Assembly (NCBI RefSeq): GCF_030503615.1
Contig: NZ_CP129963.1
Location: forward strand, 2,790,001-2,854,000
DNA: 64,000 nucleotides
Origin: Sphingobacterium sp. BN32
GTDB taxonomy: Bacteria; Bacteroidota; Bacteroidia; Sphingobacteriales; Sphingobacteriaceae
Direction: 5' to 3'
The position numbers and the translations under genes are program-made. Position 1 is the stretch's first letter; each line of letters opens with the position of its first letter. Of the stretch, positions 52,308 to 62,749 are shown in pieces. Below the pieces are notes generated by a model. The model was not told the origin of the DNA. It did no database searches and saw only the letters and a list, made by a program, of their open reading frames with translations.

Positions 52308-53330
52308 TTATTTTAACATTCCATCCTTCCAAGTGAGCCGTTCACCCCAAAAAGGAATCATTGTTTTATCACATTTTACAGCAGGCAAATGCTCCATTGT
52401 TTTTGTAATTGACGCCTGTCCATGAGGGTACGGCTTATGCCTAAGCTCGATTAAATGCGTTAATACCGCATATTCGGGTTGCACCTGTCCTTCACCCGTT
52501 CCTAATAAATTATTCTCTCGTGGTTCACCCCAGCGCATCACTAACAAATTTACGGGGCCTTGGATTTTTGTAAAATTTGCTGGTGTGAACCCTGCATCTC
52601 CACAATGTAACAAAGAGAATGAGCCAGCGTCTGCTCCACAGTCAATTCGAGCCATAGATATAAACTTTGGAAACTTAGGGTTAGCGAGGTGATCGTCCAT
52701 ATCTGTACGGATAGTGATATTGCCAATTTGATAGCTCGTTGGCACCAAAGAATGATAGGCAGAGCCTGGTTTATAAAAGTTAGAAATAACAGGTTTACCG
52801 AGCTTGGTCATGGCCTCCATCAACTTAACATTTGCATGATCACCGTGGTTGTGTGTGATATAAAGAAAGTCAAGATATGGCGCAAATTGAGAAGCCAATC
52901 GATGATCTACATCAATACCGAAACAAGCTGAGGGTGTCTTTACGATAAATCCCATATTATAAAGTAGCCACACTTGCGCGGTTCCATTTTTTACCCGATT
53001 ATTTTTCACCTCATTTAGAACCTTGTCAAAGCTTTTTCTATAAGCATATAGAATAGGAACCTTTCGCTCCATAGCCATTGCATCTTCTTCGGACATCTCC
53101 AAGTAGGCCTTGAATTCCTCAGGCGGAAAACTATCAGAATATTGTTCTATGGTTTTTAGCAGGTCGATTCGCTGAGGACTTAGATCGAAGGCTGTTGTTT
53201 TCTCTAAGCTTTTCCAGGTTTTTATTGCTTTCTGGATGTCGTTTTTTTTACTATTCTCCTGAAGAACAACTTGTCCCGACGAAACGAACACAAATAGGAA
53301 CATGGAGAAAGTTATTAAAAGTCTTTTCAT
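52308..53330 (-). CDS. Secreted metallo-beta-lactamase-fold hydrolase
   Basis: 340 residues from ATG 53330, signal peptide ending near VSSGQ. The metal motif THNHGDH is intact, preceded by a strand (YLDFLYI) and followed later by CGDAGF and the HLIELRHKPYPHGQA segment. It resembles UlaG-like/beta-lactamase superfamily lactone hydrolases more than true beta-lactamases. In a SusCD operon a lactonase or phosphodiesterase role is conceivable. It precedes the sigma-factor gene by 92 nt. Confidence 0.78.
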   Translation of the reverse strand: MKRLLITFSMFLFVFVSSGQVVLQENSKKNDIQKAIKTWKSLEKTTAFDLSPQRIDLLKTIEQYSDSFPPEEFKAYLEMSEEDAMAMERKVPILYAYRKSFDKVLNEVKNNRVKNGTAQVWLLYNMGFIVKTPSACFGIDVDHRLASQFAPYLDFLYITHNHGDHANVKLMEAMTKLGKPVISNFYKPGSAYHSLVPTSYQIGNITIRTDMDDHLANPKFPKFISMARIDCGADAGSFSLLHCGDAGFTPANFTKIQGPVNLLVMRWGEPRENNLLGTGEGQVQPEYAVLTHLIELRHKPYPHGQASITKTMEHLPAVKCDKTMIPFWGERLTWKDGMLK

Positions 53331-53459
53331 ACTATACACTACGTTTTAGGTTTTCTGATTTAAATTGGCAAATGTTAAGAAACAATTATTCTTCCTTGCC
53401 AACGACAAGGAAGAATAAGGAACCTTCTATGATATCCCTTTTCAAAGGATACTCTTATT

Positions 53460-54143
53460 TTATGGAATTATTGTTTCCAAATAATTGGGCGTCATCAGGG
53501 TGTCAATATCATTTGCATTGATTAGGTATCTGGTTTTGCTTCTAACTAAACCACCTTTTTTTGCGTTGACCATCGTTAGTGTTTTAACGACAACCACTTC
53601 TTTAGTGAATTGTCCGTTAGTCTGCTCATAGCTTACTAAATTATCTACCGCGCCAACTCTGTTATCAAAGTTAATGACTAGGTTGTTTTGTGTAAAGCGG
53701 ACCACTGATGGCAATAGGGTGTTGATATAATTAGCTCCATAAACATAGCCACCTTTATTCGTCATTAATGATTTATTACCAAAGGTATCTACATTCCATG
53801 CTTCAATCAGAACATTGCCTTCAATGTCGGGCATTTGCAGCGTTGTATAGTAGCCGCCGAACTTTTTATTAAAATTGCTCTCGCTATAATCAACTTTCAG
53901 TGAATCGCGCAAACCGGCGGCGGTATTCCAGCGTAGCATAAAGAATGATTTATTTACGTCCTCTGCAGGCACCACGACCACCCCTACCTTATTAAATCCA
54001 GACTTCACGTTGATATCAGCAATACGTGCGGCATAGACTATAGGCCCATCCTTCACATACTGATTCAGTAAATCGTCTGCATTATCACAGCCGAGCTGCA
54101 GAAAAGAAAGAATCCCTCCAAGTATATATATTAACTTCTTCAT
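53460..54143 (-). CDS. DUF4998-type PUL lipoprotein
   Basis: 227 residues from ATG 54143 (lipobox LQLGC, Cys19); the open frame extends 69 nt upstream into the preceding gene but lacks a signal there. DGPIVYAARIADINVKSGFN and RWNTAAGLRDSLKVDY fit my recollection of DUF4998, a fibronectin-like surface domain linked to SusCD pairs. It follows the DUF5000-type lipoprotein gene by 28 nt. Likely a surface glycan-binding accessory protein. Confidence 0.7.
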   Translation of the reverse strand: MKKLIYILGGILSFLQLGCDNADDLLNQYVKDGPIVYAARIADINVKSGFNKVGVVVVPAEDVNKSFFMLRWNTAAGLRDSLKVDYSESNFNKKFGGYYTTLQMPDIEGNVLIEAWNVDTFGNKSLMTNKGGYVYGANYINTLLPSVVRFTQNNLVINFDNRVGAVDNLVSYEQTNGQFTKEVVVVKTLTMVNAKKGGLVRSKTRYLINANDIDTLMTPNYLETIIP

Positions 54144-54171
54144 CTTTAAAAATTTTAATCTATACATTCCT

Positions 54172-55524
54172 CTAATATGACTTAAGCACCTCTCCAAACA
54201 TCTTGAATTCATTGATCGTGTAAAATGTTTCAGTCGGTGTATAGGACTCCATCAACTGCAATCTCATATATCGGAATGATTCTGTAGGTTTTGCATTAGG
54301 ATTTACATTATCTTCAGAAATAGCGTACTCCTGTTTGTTATAAAAGTAATCGGTCTCCTCCTGCGTAATACTAGCCATATTTGCCGGCATTTTTCCTACA
54401 TACTCACCAATGAGAATCCATCCCTCCGGAAACTTCGACCAGCGTGTGCTATTCGCATCATTCGTTCCCCAAATCCTAAACCTCTTGACACTGGAACGTG
54501 CGTATAAATAACTTGCCGACGGTCTAGGGTAAATCTGTATTCTACTTAGTCGTAGATCTTGACTCAAATCGACCGTAACATAAAGGTCATGAACGTAGGT
54601 ACGCTGCGTAGGTTGTCCTTCCGGAATTTTGAAAAACTTATAGGCCAAAAAGTTATTTGCTGCCGTAACCCCATTAAACATCGTTTGAGGACCAAACGCC
54701 GCACTATGCGAAATTCCATCATTTTGAATACCGGTTACCAGGTTATATCCAAATAAGGCATAATCTTTCCCTGCGGTTCCATAGGATGGATTAAAATAGG
54801 CTAGCGGTTTCACCGTATTGTAGTCGATCAATTGCTCTTTATATGGAGTAATCAACTTAATCAACGTATCAGTCCGATTTCCCCATTTATCAGATATTAC
54901 AAATCCAAACTTCTGCTCCACATTATCGTACTGTCTGATATATGTTGTTGTATTCAATGAGTCTGCGCTATAAATTCTCTTCGAAGGATCCTCTATTAGC
55001 GTCTTTTCTCCCATCTGAATTTGATCCTCCGTCAAAACATGTATTGCAAAGGGTTGTGCTTCTTTATTTTCCCAATGTAACTTAACACCTCCAAATGCCG
55101 GAATAGCCTCCAAACTTTGACGCGCAATTTCTACCGGTGACAGCAGGGGCTTTTCACGAACCTGCGTAATATCCGATTTATTACCCCCCTCATCCACAAC
55201 CGCTAATTCAACAAAGACCTCGTCGGTTCCTGTAAAACCTTCAACAAGAATAACATGACTGTAGCGCGAAACTTTGAATTGAACTTCATTGCCCGCTTTA
55301 TTCTTATAGGATGCAATAACCTGCGAATGCTTAGGGTTTCCAGCGGGCAGACTAAAGTGAATCTCTAATGCACCTGGCTTCGAAACCACCTTGTCTACGG
55401 TCAACTTTTCAGGCTTGCCACCGCCTAAATCCAATTGTTCGATTCCTAAGTAGGAATCCATGCAAGAAAGGAGCGAAAAGCTACTTACCAAGCATAAGAA
55501 CAAGTATATTATATATCTTTTCAT
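54172..55524 (-). CDS. DUF4959/DUF5126/DUF5000-type PUL lipoprotein
   Basis: 450 residues, lipobox SLLSC (Cys21). Three beta domains in order: an Ig-like DUF4959-type unit (about 35-125, VSKPGALEIHFSLPAGNPKH), a second fibronectin-like unit (about 130-235, AIPAFGGVKLHWENKE) and a C-terminal galactose-binding-like DUF5000 unit (about 270-450, LRLSRIQIYPRPS, FRIWGTNDANSTRW, YMRLQLMES). The last is a discoidin/CBM32-type fold, so it likely binds sugar at the surface. It is 15 nt after the susD stop. Confidence 0.82.
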   Translation of the reverse strand: MKRYIIYLFLCLVSSFSLLSCMDSYLGIEQLDLGGGKPEKLTVDKVVSKPGALEIHFSLPAGNPKHSQVIASYKNKAGNEVQFKVSRYSHVILVEGFTGTDEVFVELAVVDEGGNKSDITQVREKPLLSPVEIARQSLEAIPAFGGVKLHWENKEAQPFAIHVLTEDQIQMGEKTLIEDPSKRIYSADSLNTTTYIRQYDNVEQKFGFVISDKWGNRTDTLIKLITPYKEQLIDYNTVKPLAYFNPSYGTAGKDYALFGYNLVTGIQNDGISHSAAFGPQTMFNGVTAANNFLAYKFFKIPEGQPTQRTYVHDLYVTVDLSQDLRLSRIQIYPRPSASYLYARSSVKRFRIWGTNDANSTRWSKFPEGWILIGEYVGKMPANMASITQEETDYFYNKQEYAISEDNVNPNAKPTESFRYMRLQLMESYTPTETFYTINEFKMFGEVLKSY

Positions 55525-55539
55525 CGTTTTATCAATTAA

Positions 55540-57555
55540 TTACCAGCCTGGATTTTGAACTAAGTTTCTATTTTGAAGCAAGGTGTTGGTCTCAATTGGC
55601 ATCAAATAATCTTTCATTGAAAACCTTGGTTGCACAAGTACCTTCAGCGTAAAGAAATCCTTTTTATTTTCGCCTTCTTTATTCCAGCCCATGATCGGTT
55701 TGTTGTACACTGTTTCGCCTAATAACCAACGACGGATATCATAATAGTAATGACCTTCAAAAGCCAATTCGTTGATGCGTTCCTGCTGAATGATCTTCCT
55801 TAATCCTGCCTGACTTTCAGGTTTAGATTTAAATGCTGGAGAGGCATATTTCGCCCAGCTCACGACCACACCTTCCATGCCAGAACGTTGTCGAATCTGA
55901 TCTAAATAGTGATATGCATTATTGCCTTTCGAATCGGTCTTGCCGGGACCTCCTGCTTCATTTAATGATTCGGCTAAGAGCAAATACAAATCGGCTAAAC
56001 GAATAATCGGAAAGGAATAACGTTCATAAACCAATTCGACACGTGTTGCCGTGTAAGTCGTTTTTAGATGCGTTAGCTTCTTCGCCAGATAACCAGTTAA
56101 GGGATAATAACCGTAAGTCTCTCCATATTTAAACCCACTCCCCATGTGTCTCATAAAGTTTGGAAAAGACGGATTCGACAATTGCTGCGAACGACCCTCC
56201 CAAATTCCACCATCAAATCCAACCGACGCATAAAAGCGTAAAGAACGATGGTGGTGAAGTAATGCGGTTTCTTGACCACTTTTGATGAAGTATTTTGTAT
56301 GATTATCATCGGGTAATTTCGTCGTATATCTATTCTCATACCAGCCGTTCGTTTCCCACTCCTGATCCTCTTCAATCGGAACGCCATTGGAAGAATAAAA
56401 TGATTCAACGATATTCAAGGTCGGCGAATGGCGTTGTCCAATATCGGGAGCACCGGAGCCTGCAATATTCTCCCACTCTGAATTGCTAAGCATACTTGAA
56501 AAACGTTGGAGCTGTCTTGTCGCCTCATTGGTTGCCCAGATAAGCTCCGGATTCCATGGCGAAGTCACCGCTTGTCTTAAGCTTACCATCGCCTTCGTCT
56601 CTGGACTGATATTAGTCGTATTTACGTCCGGGATGGCACCTGCGCCAGCGTCTGTTGTAATCAATAAATGGTTGCCGTCTTCCTCCGCAGAACGAACAGC
56701 CTCATCACAAGCCAACAATGCCCGCTCCCATCTTTGCTTACTATCACCGACCGGAAACAAATCTATACCTCGTTTATCTTTAAATCCTGTATAATAATTG
56801 TTGTTATTGAAAATTGGGCTAGCCGCTAGCACCAGTGTTTTTGCTTTAATGGAGCGTGCAATTGTCTTCGTGAAACGTCCATATTCCGTAGAAGGATCCA
56901 ATTCAGCGGTTGTCGGAAGCCCCTCGATAGCTTCATCCAATAGGTTAACTATATAGTCAGTGACCTTATCTACTGGTTCTCGGTGGAAATCAAGCTCATC
57001 TCCTTTCGCGGCGATAGGAATAACCTTATCGACAATGGGAATCGGCCCGTAAAGTTGGAATAGGTAGAAATTAAGGTAAGCCTTAATTGTTTTGGCCTCT
57101 GCAATCCATTTCGCGCGTTCCATCTCATCCATGTCCCTCGGACCACCATCCTCCAGGTTGATATGTTCTAAAAACACATTACAGTTACGGATTCCTTGCC
57201 AAATATTTCGGCTGGCTCCATTCTTACCATCCCAGAAATTCATATATGGACGAACGGCATTATTACCGTTAAAGAACAATAAAACAGTGTTCGGGACGTT
57301 TGCCGGATTACCACCCGGCATGTTTCTCGGGTCAGAAACCACATCTCCGCCAGCGGTCAATCCTAAGGTATTATCCGGATTAGCAACGTTGGGAAGGCCC
57401 GAGTAACAGGTAAACAAATACTTTTCCGCGTTAAAGCGATCTTTGAACGCGTCCTCCAGCACCGGTTTATCGTCTGGCAAAATATCTAGATATTTATTAC
57501 ATCCTGAGAGGGCCATGAGAAGGACACCCATTGATATAAAAATTATATGCTTCAT
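55540..57555 (-). CDS. SusD/RagB-family lipoprotein of the FecR-linked PUL
   Basis: 671 residues from ATG 57555 (lipobox ALSGC, Cys19), large for the family. NKYLDILPDDKPVLEDAF opens the mature protein; WIAEAKTIKAYLNFYLFQLYGPIPIVD and LAFEGHYYYDIRRWLLG are the SusD signatures. The extra length is in the middle (about 300-500), where SusD proteins vary around the ligand site. It is downstream of the STN-type SusC by 36 nt. Confidence 0.93.
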   Translation of the reverse strand: MKHIIFISMGVLLMALSGCNKYLDILPDDKPVLEDAFKDRFNAEKYLFTCYSGLPNVANPDNTLGLTAGGDVVSDPRNMPGGNPANVPNTVLLFFNGNNAVRPYMNFWDGKNGASRNIWQGIRNCNVFLEHINLEDGGPRDMDEMERAKWIAEAKTIKAYLNFYLFQLYGPIPIVDKVIPIAAKGDELDFHREPVDKVTDYIVNLLDEAIEGLPTTAELDPSTEYGRFTKTIARSIKAKTLVLAASPIFNNNNYYTGFKDKRGIDLFPVGDSKQRWERALLACDEAVRSAEEDGNHLLITTDAGAGAIPDVNTTNISPETKAMVSLRQAVTSPWNPELIWATNEATRQLQRFSSMLSNSEWENIAGSGAPDIGQRHSPTLNIVESFYSSNGVPIEEDQEWETNGWYENRYTTKLPDDNHTKYFIKSGQETALLHHHRSLRFYASVGFDGGIWEGRSQQLSNPSFPNFMRHMGSGFKYGETYGYYPLTGYLAKKLTHLKTTYTATRVELVYERYSFPIIRLADLYLLLAESLNEAGGPGKTDSKGNNAYHYLDQIRQRSGMEGVVVSWAKYASPAFKSKPESQAGLRKIIQQERINELAFEGHYYYDIRRWLLGETVYNKPIMGWNKEGENKKDFFTLKVLVQPRFSMKDYLMPIETNTLLQNRNLVQNPGW

Positions 57556-57591
57556 ATCTTTATGATTAATCATTAACATTTCGATTCCAGA

Positions 57592-60500
57592 TTAAAAATT
57601 AATCTGCATACCTAAATTGAATACTTTCTGCAGTGGGTAAGCCAAGCCATTTCCACGCATTTCCGGATCCCATAGTTTGAAGTCGGAAAGCGTAAATAGA
57701 TTTGTGCCGCTTGCATAAATACGAGGGCTAATACCTCGAAATTCTTTGAACTTGTAGCCCATCTCGACCGACTTCAATCGAATAAAACTTGCCGAACGCA
57801 TCCAATAATTACTGCGAACGAAATTGTTTGCATTGCCCACCGCATTACCTCCCGTTTCTGGTGACAATCTCGGCCAATGTGCGTATAAGTCTCTATTCGT
57901 TTCTGTCCATAAACTTTCTTTGATGAAGTTCAGCATCGCTCTGTTCCCTCTGCTTTCAACTCCCTTTTCCTCTATCGTCACATTGACAAATGGTGCCATT
58001 TTATTTGCATCCAAGAAGAACGAGAAACGCGAGGAGCCTTGTAGGAAAACAGAAAAATCAAAATTCTTATAACCAAATGATCCACCGATACCATACTGGA
58101 TCTCCGGATTTACAGGATAACCAATCGGCACGATATCAAAAGTATTGATCACACCATCGCCATTGATATCACGGTATTTGATATCGCCTGCCTGATAAAC
58201 TACCGAATTGCCGTTGACCATTTGCACTGGTGAGTTCATTACTTCGTTGTCATCGATAAATAGACGCTCCGCTACGTAACCCTGGGATTGACCAACTTTA
58301 CGGCCGACCACCGACTTCCATGGAGCAAAGCCTGAGTAGTCTAGCTCATCATAGACCGTGATCTTCGATGTTCCATAAGTAAAATTACCCCGAACGATAT
58401 ACCACATTCCGTTGGCCAGGGATTTGTTATAGTTTAAAGTCAAATCCAGACCTCTTCCTTTCGCTTCACCGTAGTTTGTTTTAACAGTGGAAGTTAAACC
58501 TACGACCGAAGGAATATCCTGACGCTCTTGAACAATATTCGTCCGATTTTCCAAATAAACTTCCGCGATTAAGGATAGGGCATCATTTAAGAACCCTAAT
58601 TCGACTGCTAAGTTCGTTTTATAAGAAACTTCCCATGTAATGTCGGGATTCGCATAGCGCAAAATATCGATCGTCGGTCTGGTGAATGTCGAGTTTACAT
58701 TGTTACCAAAATAACCAGCATTCGGACCGTTCAGATTGATATTCGACGTGAAGAAAAAGCGGTCGATATCATCGACAATAATGTCGTTTCCGACTAGACC
58801 GTAGGTACCCCGTAATCTGAGCTTAGAAAATGTAGGTTTTAAGCTTTCAAAAAATGGCTCGTCAGAAATTTGCCAACCCAAGCCTACCGATGGGAAGAAA
58901 CCCCAACGGAACCTAGGATCGAAACGTTCGGAACCGTTAAGTCCAAAGTTCAATTCTGCAAAATATTTATTAGCATAACCATAGGTGAATCTTCCTGCTA
59001 GTGAAACGTTACGTGAAGGTAAGGATGAGTCTAAGTTCCTTGGGCTACCATCCAATCGATCCTTGATCGATCCTACTAATAACCCGCCTAGATCGTGCGT
59101 CCCGAATCGACGATTATATAAGACCGCACCTTCGGCATAACCTCTAGCTTCCACAAACTTGTTACCTGCGGTATAATCAATATGATCCGAACCCTTCTCC
59201 GGATTTAATACAGCTAATTGATACGGATAAGCATTCGTTGGATCATATGTGCCCTTGATGTATTGATAATAGAATGGATTATAGCTACGCTGTATATTAA
59301 ACCCAGAGAATCTCGTGATACTACCGATAAAGCGTGCTTTTAAACCCGGCGTAATGGACTCTAAATTCTGATGCAGTTCCAACTGAGTCAATAACGTACT
59401 ATTTCTTACGTCCTCATAGCCTTTCATGATATCCGCATAAGGGTTGATATAGCGCGGATCTCCATTGCCGTAATCATCTCCTGAATAGTTACCAAACAAA
59501 ATACGATCAACAAATTCCGTGCTGTGGTCAGGCTGATAATACGCAGGGAATAAGACAGGATTGGCTAATAATGTCTTACCGTAAGTGTTTGCTCCCCCAC
59601 TGCCTGACTCACCAATGGGCCCTGTATAATCGTCGAAAGTCGCACTCAAGCGAACCTTCGCTTCCAGAGTTTTATGCAGAAACAAGTTCACGTTCGAACG
59701 AACAGAATATTTTTTCAGGTTGATATTCGAGTTGAATGGATTTTTCTCATCAACTTTTAGTATCCCGTTATCTTGAGAAAAAGAACCCGCTAAATAATAG
59801 GTTGCGGCATTTCCACCCCCCGTCAAGTTTATATTCGTCCGATGGTTTAAGGAATAGTCTCTGGTTAACATTTCTTTCCAATCTACCGCGGGATACACAT
59901 TGGGATTGCGATTCGGATCCTTGGTAAAATTGATCTTACTTTGTGGATAGATCAATTCGCCAAAGCGCGTCATCTGTGCGATATTGGCATACTCCATATA
60001 ACTGATCGGATCTGCTAAATCGACTTTAGTCGTCGGAGTAGAAGCCGAAGTTTCATGTCTAAAAGAAACTTTAACATTTCCTTTCTCTCCTTCTTTCGTG
60101 GTGACTAAAACGACACCATTTGCGCCACGTGCTCCGTAAAGCGCTGTCGCTGATGCATCCTTCAGGATAGAAAAACTTGCGATATCATCAGGGTTCAAAC
60201 GCGCTAAATCCCTAGATGTCATCTCAATATTATCGATCAATATTAATGGAGCGGTTAACCCACTACCAAATGAGGTGACACTACGCACAAAGAATTGTGC
60301 ATCTTCCTCCCCGGGAGCACCAGTCGATTGATAGGCTACTAAGCCCGCCATACGACCTGCTAATGCAGTCGTTAAGTTACTCGACGGTGTTTTCAAATCC
60401 CTGACATTTACCGTGGTAATCGAAGAAACAATACTTTCTTTCGCTTGTCTTCCGAACGCCACGACTACGGTCTCTTCCAACTCCCGATTATCTTTTGCGA

Positions 60501-61140
60501 GTCGAATATTGATCACCTTTGCACTACCTACCAAGATACGCTGGGTCGTATAACCCACCATAGAGAAGATTAAAGAGTCGCCCTCATTCACGGCTAATTC
60601 ATATACACCGTCTCCATCGGTACGAGTGCCGACTGCAGTTCCTTTTACAAAAACACTCACGCCGGCCATCGCTGAATCATCGATAGCATCCGTTACTTTA
60701 CCCGTCACCATGTTTTGCTGTCTGATGGGCAGCGCAGGAACTACTTCCCGAGCAGGAACCGAGCTGGCATTTTTCGAAACAACACGTGCCTGTGGCTTTA
60801 TTACGATGGTATTACCTTCCAACAACCACTCTGCGGATTTATCTTGCAGCAACTTGCGCATCGCCCCATCTATTGGCAAGTCTTTAATATCCGCATGAAT
60901 TTTCATATCAGCTAAATCTTTGCTCTTGATAAAAAATTCATAGTTGGTTTGTTGTTGAATAGTCTTCATCACCTTCAGCAATGAAATACCATCAGCCTTC
61001 AATGTCACGCTCTGCGCCATACCATCGGCCATAACGGTCGTGATATTGAGCAGTATGAGTACAACGATCCATTTCATAATTAGGGAACATCGGTTTAAAG
61101 AGGACCAGTGCTGGCCTTCCGGATTTTTTTTAAAATTCAT
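57592..61140 (-). CDS. SusC-family transporter with N-terminal STN signalling domain
   Basis: 1182 residues. After the signal peptide (ends ADGMAQ) an STN domain (about 46-115: LKADGISLLKVMKTIQQQT, DGAMRKLLQDKSAEWLLEG) talks to a FecR anti-sigma factor in the periplasm. Then a carboxypeptidase-regulatory-like domain (about 144-220), plug (SATALYGARGANGVVLVTTK) and barrel ending LGMQINF. The matching fecR lies 174 nt upstream. Substrate import is thus coupled to gene activation, as in FecA/FecR/FecI systems. Confidence 0.95.
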   Translation of the reverse strand: MNFKKNPEGQHWSSLNRCSLIMKWIVVLILLNITTVMADGMAQSVTLKADGISLLKVMKTIQQQTNYEFFIKSKDLADMKIHADIKDLPIDGAMRKLLQDKSAEWLLEGNTIVIKPQARVVSKNASSVPAREVVPALPIRQQNMVTGKVTDAIDDSAMAGVSVFVKGTAVGTRTDGDGVYELAVNEGDSLIFSMVGYTTQRILVGSAKVINIRLAKDNRELEETVVVAFGRQAKESIVSSITTVNVRDLKTPSSNLTTALAGRMAGLVAYQSTGAPGEEDAQFFVRSVTSFGSGLTAPLILIDNIEMTSRDLARLNPDDIASFSILKDASATALYGARGANGVVLVTTKEGEKGNVKVSFRHETSASTPTTKVDLADPISYMEYANIAQMTRFGELIYPQSKINFTKDPNRNPNVYPAVDWKEMLTRDYSLNHRTNINLTGGGNAATYYLAGSFSQDNGILKVDEKNPFNSNINLKKYSVRSNVNLFLHKTLEAKVRLSATFDDYTGPIGESGSGGANTYGKTLLANPVLFPAYYQPDHSTEFVDRILFGNYSGDDYGNGDPRYINPYADIMKGYEDVRNSTLLTQLELHQNLESITPGLKARFIGSITRFSGFNIQRSYNPFYYQYIKGTYDPTNAYPYQLAVLNPEKGSDHIDYTAGNKFVEARGYAEGAVLYNRRFGTHDLGGLLVGSIKDRLDGSPRNLDSSLPSRNVSLAGRFTYGYANKYFAELNFGLNGSERFDPRFRWGFFPSVGLGWQISDEPFFESLKPTFSKLRLRGTYGLVGNDIIVDDIDRFFFTSNINLNGPNAGYFGNNVNSTFTRPTIDILRYANPDITWEVSYKTNLAVELGFLNDALSLIAEVYLENRTNIVQERQDIPSVVGLTSTVKTNYGEAKGRGLDLTLNYNKSLANGMWYIVRGNFTYGTSKITVYDELDYSGFAPWKSVVGRKVGQSQGYVAERLFIDDNEVMNSPVQMVNGNSVVYQAGDIKYRDINGDGVINTFDIVPIGYPVNPEIQYGIGGSFGYKNFDFSVFLQGSSRFSFFLDANKMAPFVNVTIEEKGVESRGNRAMLNFIKESLWTETNRDLYAHWPRLSPETGGNAVGNANNFVRSNYWMRSASFIRLKSVEMGYKFKEFRGISPRIYASGTNLFTLSDFKLWDPEMRGNGLAYPLQKVFNLGMQINF

Positions 61141-61314
61141 ACATTTGTACTGATTAGATCATATTGTAATTATTAAATTCAAAATTTTCTCTTAGCCGAG
61201 AGATTGTAATGCGATAGACATCTAAAGAAATGGCGGGCAGTGTTGGAGCACTGTCCGTTTCTTTACGGTCTAAGTTTTGGTTAATCTTTCCGTTTCCTCA
61301 TACCTTATTCCTAT

Positions 61315-62508
61315 TTAGTTAAAAATTGTTAGTTTGTTTCTTTCCCCTATGCGTACGAGTTTAAACTTAATCCCGCTGCCTTCAATTATTTTTAGTACGT
61401 CCTTTAAATTCTTTCCCCTGCTGAAACTGGCGTAGAGATAGGTCTGCTTTACGCGATCCTGAATTTCAAAATCAAAATCATACCATCTGCTCAATATTTT
61501 CATGGCTTCGCGCAATTCCACTTCCTCGAAAACAAATTGATTATTCTTCCATGCAATGTATTGTCCTATATCCACCTTTTTCTTGTGTAGGCCGCGAGAA
61601 TCATTAACGCCCTGCTCACCTGCTTGTAGTGGAAGTGTGCCCCCTGCGGCGTGCAACAATACAGATCCTTCAACAAGCGTTGTCCTATTCTCATATTGCT
61701 CATCAGCATAAGCTTTCAAATTAAACTGAGTACCAGTAACTTCAACCAGCTCTCCCAAAGTTTTAATCTTAAAAGGAATCTTTTCCCCACCAACAAACTT
61801 GCTCTCCACATCAAAATATGCCTCTCCATCCAATTCTACTACACGTTCTTTCCCGCGCATTGTCAATGGATAGGTCAATTTAGAATCTGCGTTTAACCAT
61901 ACTCTAGTTCCGTCGGATAAGGTTATCTGGTATTGCCCACCTCTGGGGGTGGAAATTGTGGCATAGCTAACTTTATTCTCATCTAGATCTTGAATCAAAG
62001 TACCATCTTCATAGGCCAGCTGCTCACCCATAACTACGGCATCTTGATCCTCATTTAGTTCAATTACCCGACCATCTGCCAGGGTAATCTTTGCTTTATT
62101 TCCTCCGGGCGATAAATCGCTAATCGTCATTTCTTTGGTCTGATTGATTTGCGTTCGGTATAATAGCAAGCCGATTCCCAATACCGATATCAATAACGCC
62201 GCACATGACAAATACCATCCCCAGTTTGAATTTCTAGGGGGGAGCTCCTGGCGTTCTGCTTTCTTTATTTTTCCAAACGTCTTTTCCTCGAATTTATTCA
62301 GCCAATTGTTTTTTAAATGATCTGATTTAATGTCCAATCTCGTTTTCAGGTCGGACAACAAAAGTTCTTCATCTTCTACCTTCTTTAAGAGATCGGAATA
62401 CAAAGGGTCAGATGCCGCCCAATTCTCAAGCACGCGTAGCTCCGACTCGGTGATGGTTTCCTCCATCCGCTTCCTAATTAAAGATACTATCTCAGCGTTG
62501 CTATTCAT
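61315..62508 (-). CDS. FecR-family anti-sigma factor
   Basis: 397 residues from ATG 62508 (an in-frame start at 62544 adds 12). The cytoplasmic N-terminal segment (about 1-105) should hold the sigma factor, followed by one membrane helix (LSCAALLISVLGIGLLLY). The periplasmic FecR domain (STPRGGQYQITLSDGTRVWL) and a C-terminal DUF4974-type domain (VELREAMKILSRWYDFDFEI) contact the STN of SusC. No sigma gene is next to it; the only one in the window is at 51607-52215. Confidence 0.92.
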   Translation of the reverse strand: MNSNAEIVSLIRKRMEETITESELRVLENWAASDPLYSDLLKKVEDEELLLSDLKTRLDIKSDHLKNNWLNKFEEKTFGKIKKAERQELPPRNSNWGWYLSCAALLISVLGIGLLLYRTQINQTKEMTISDLSPGGNKAKITLADGRVIELNEDQDAVVMGEQLAYEDGTLIQDLDENKVSYATISTPRGGQYQITLSDGTRVWLNADSKLTYPLTMRGKERVVELDGEAYFDVESKFVGGEKIPFKIKTLGELVEVTGTQFNLKAYADEQYENRTTLVEGSVLLHAAGGTLPLQAGEQGVNDSRGLHKKKVDIGQYIAWKNNQFVFEEVELREAMKILSRWYDFDFEIQDRVKQTYLYASFSRGKNLKDVLKIIEGSGIKFKLVRIGERNKLTIFN

Positions 62509-62749
62509 GGTTAGTGGTATTGGCTTGTTTCTCGCGCCGATCATATCGACTGATACTAATACGAACGACTTGTGAAAACCTTAGAAAAAAAGTTAAAAAT
62601 TTTAGAACGAACTAAAATGTCACATAATTTACTATTGAAAAACCAGCATAGCATACAATTAAAGAGGGTTTTGAGGAGTTAAAAATTTTTATTCAGAACT
62701 TATTCAAATGCCAAACGTTTAATATTTATTCACACTAAAAACAATAGAA

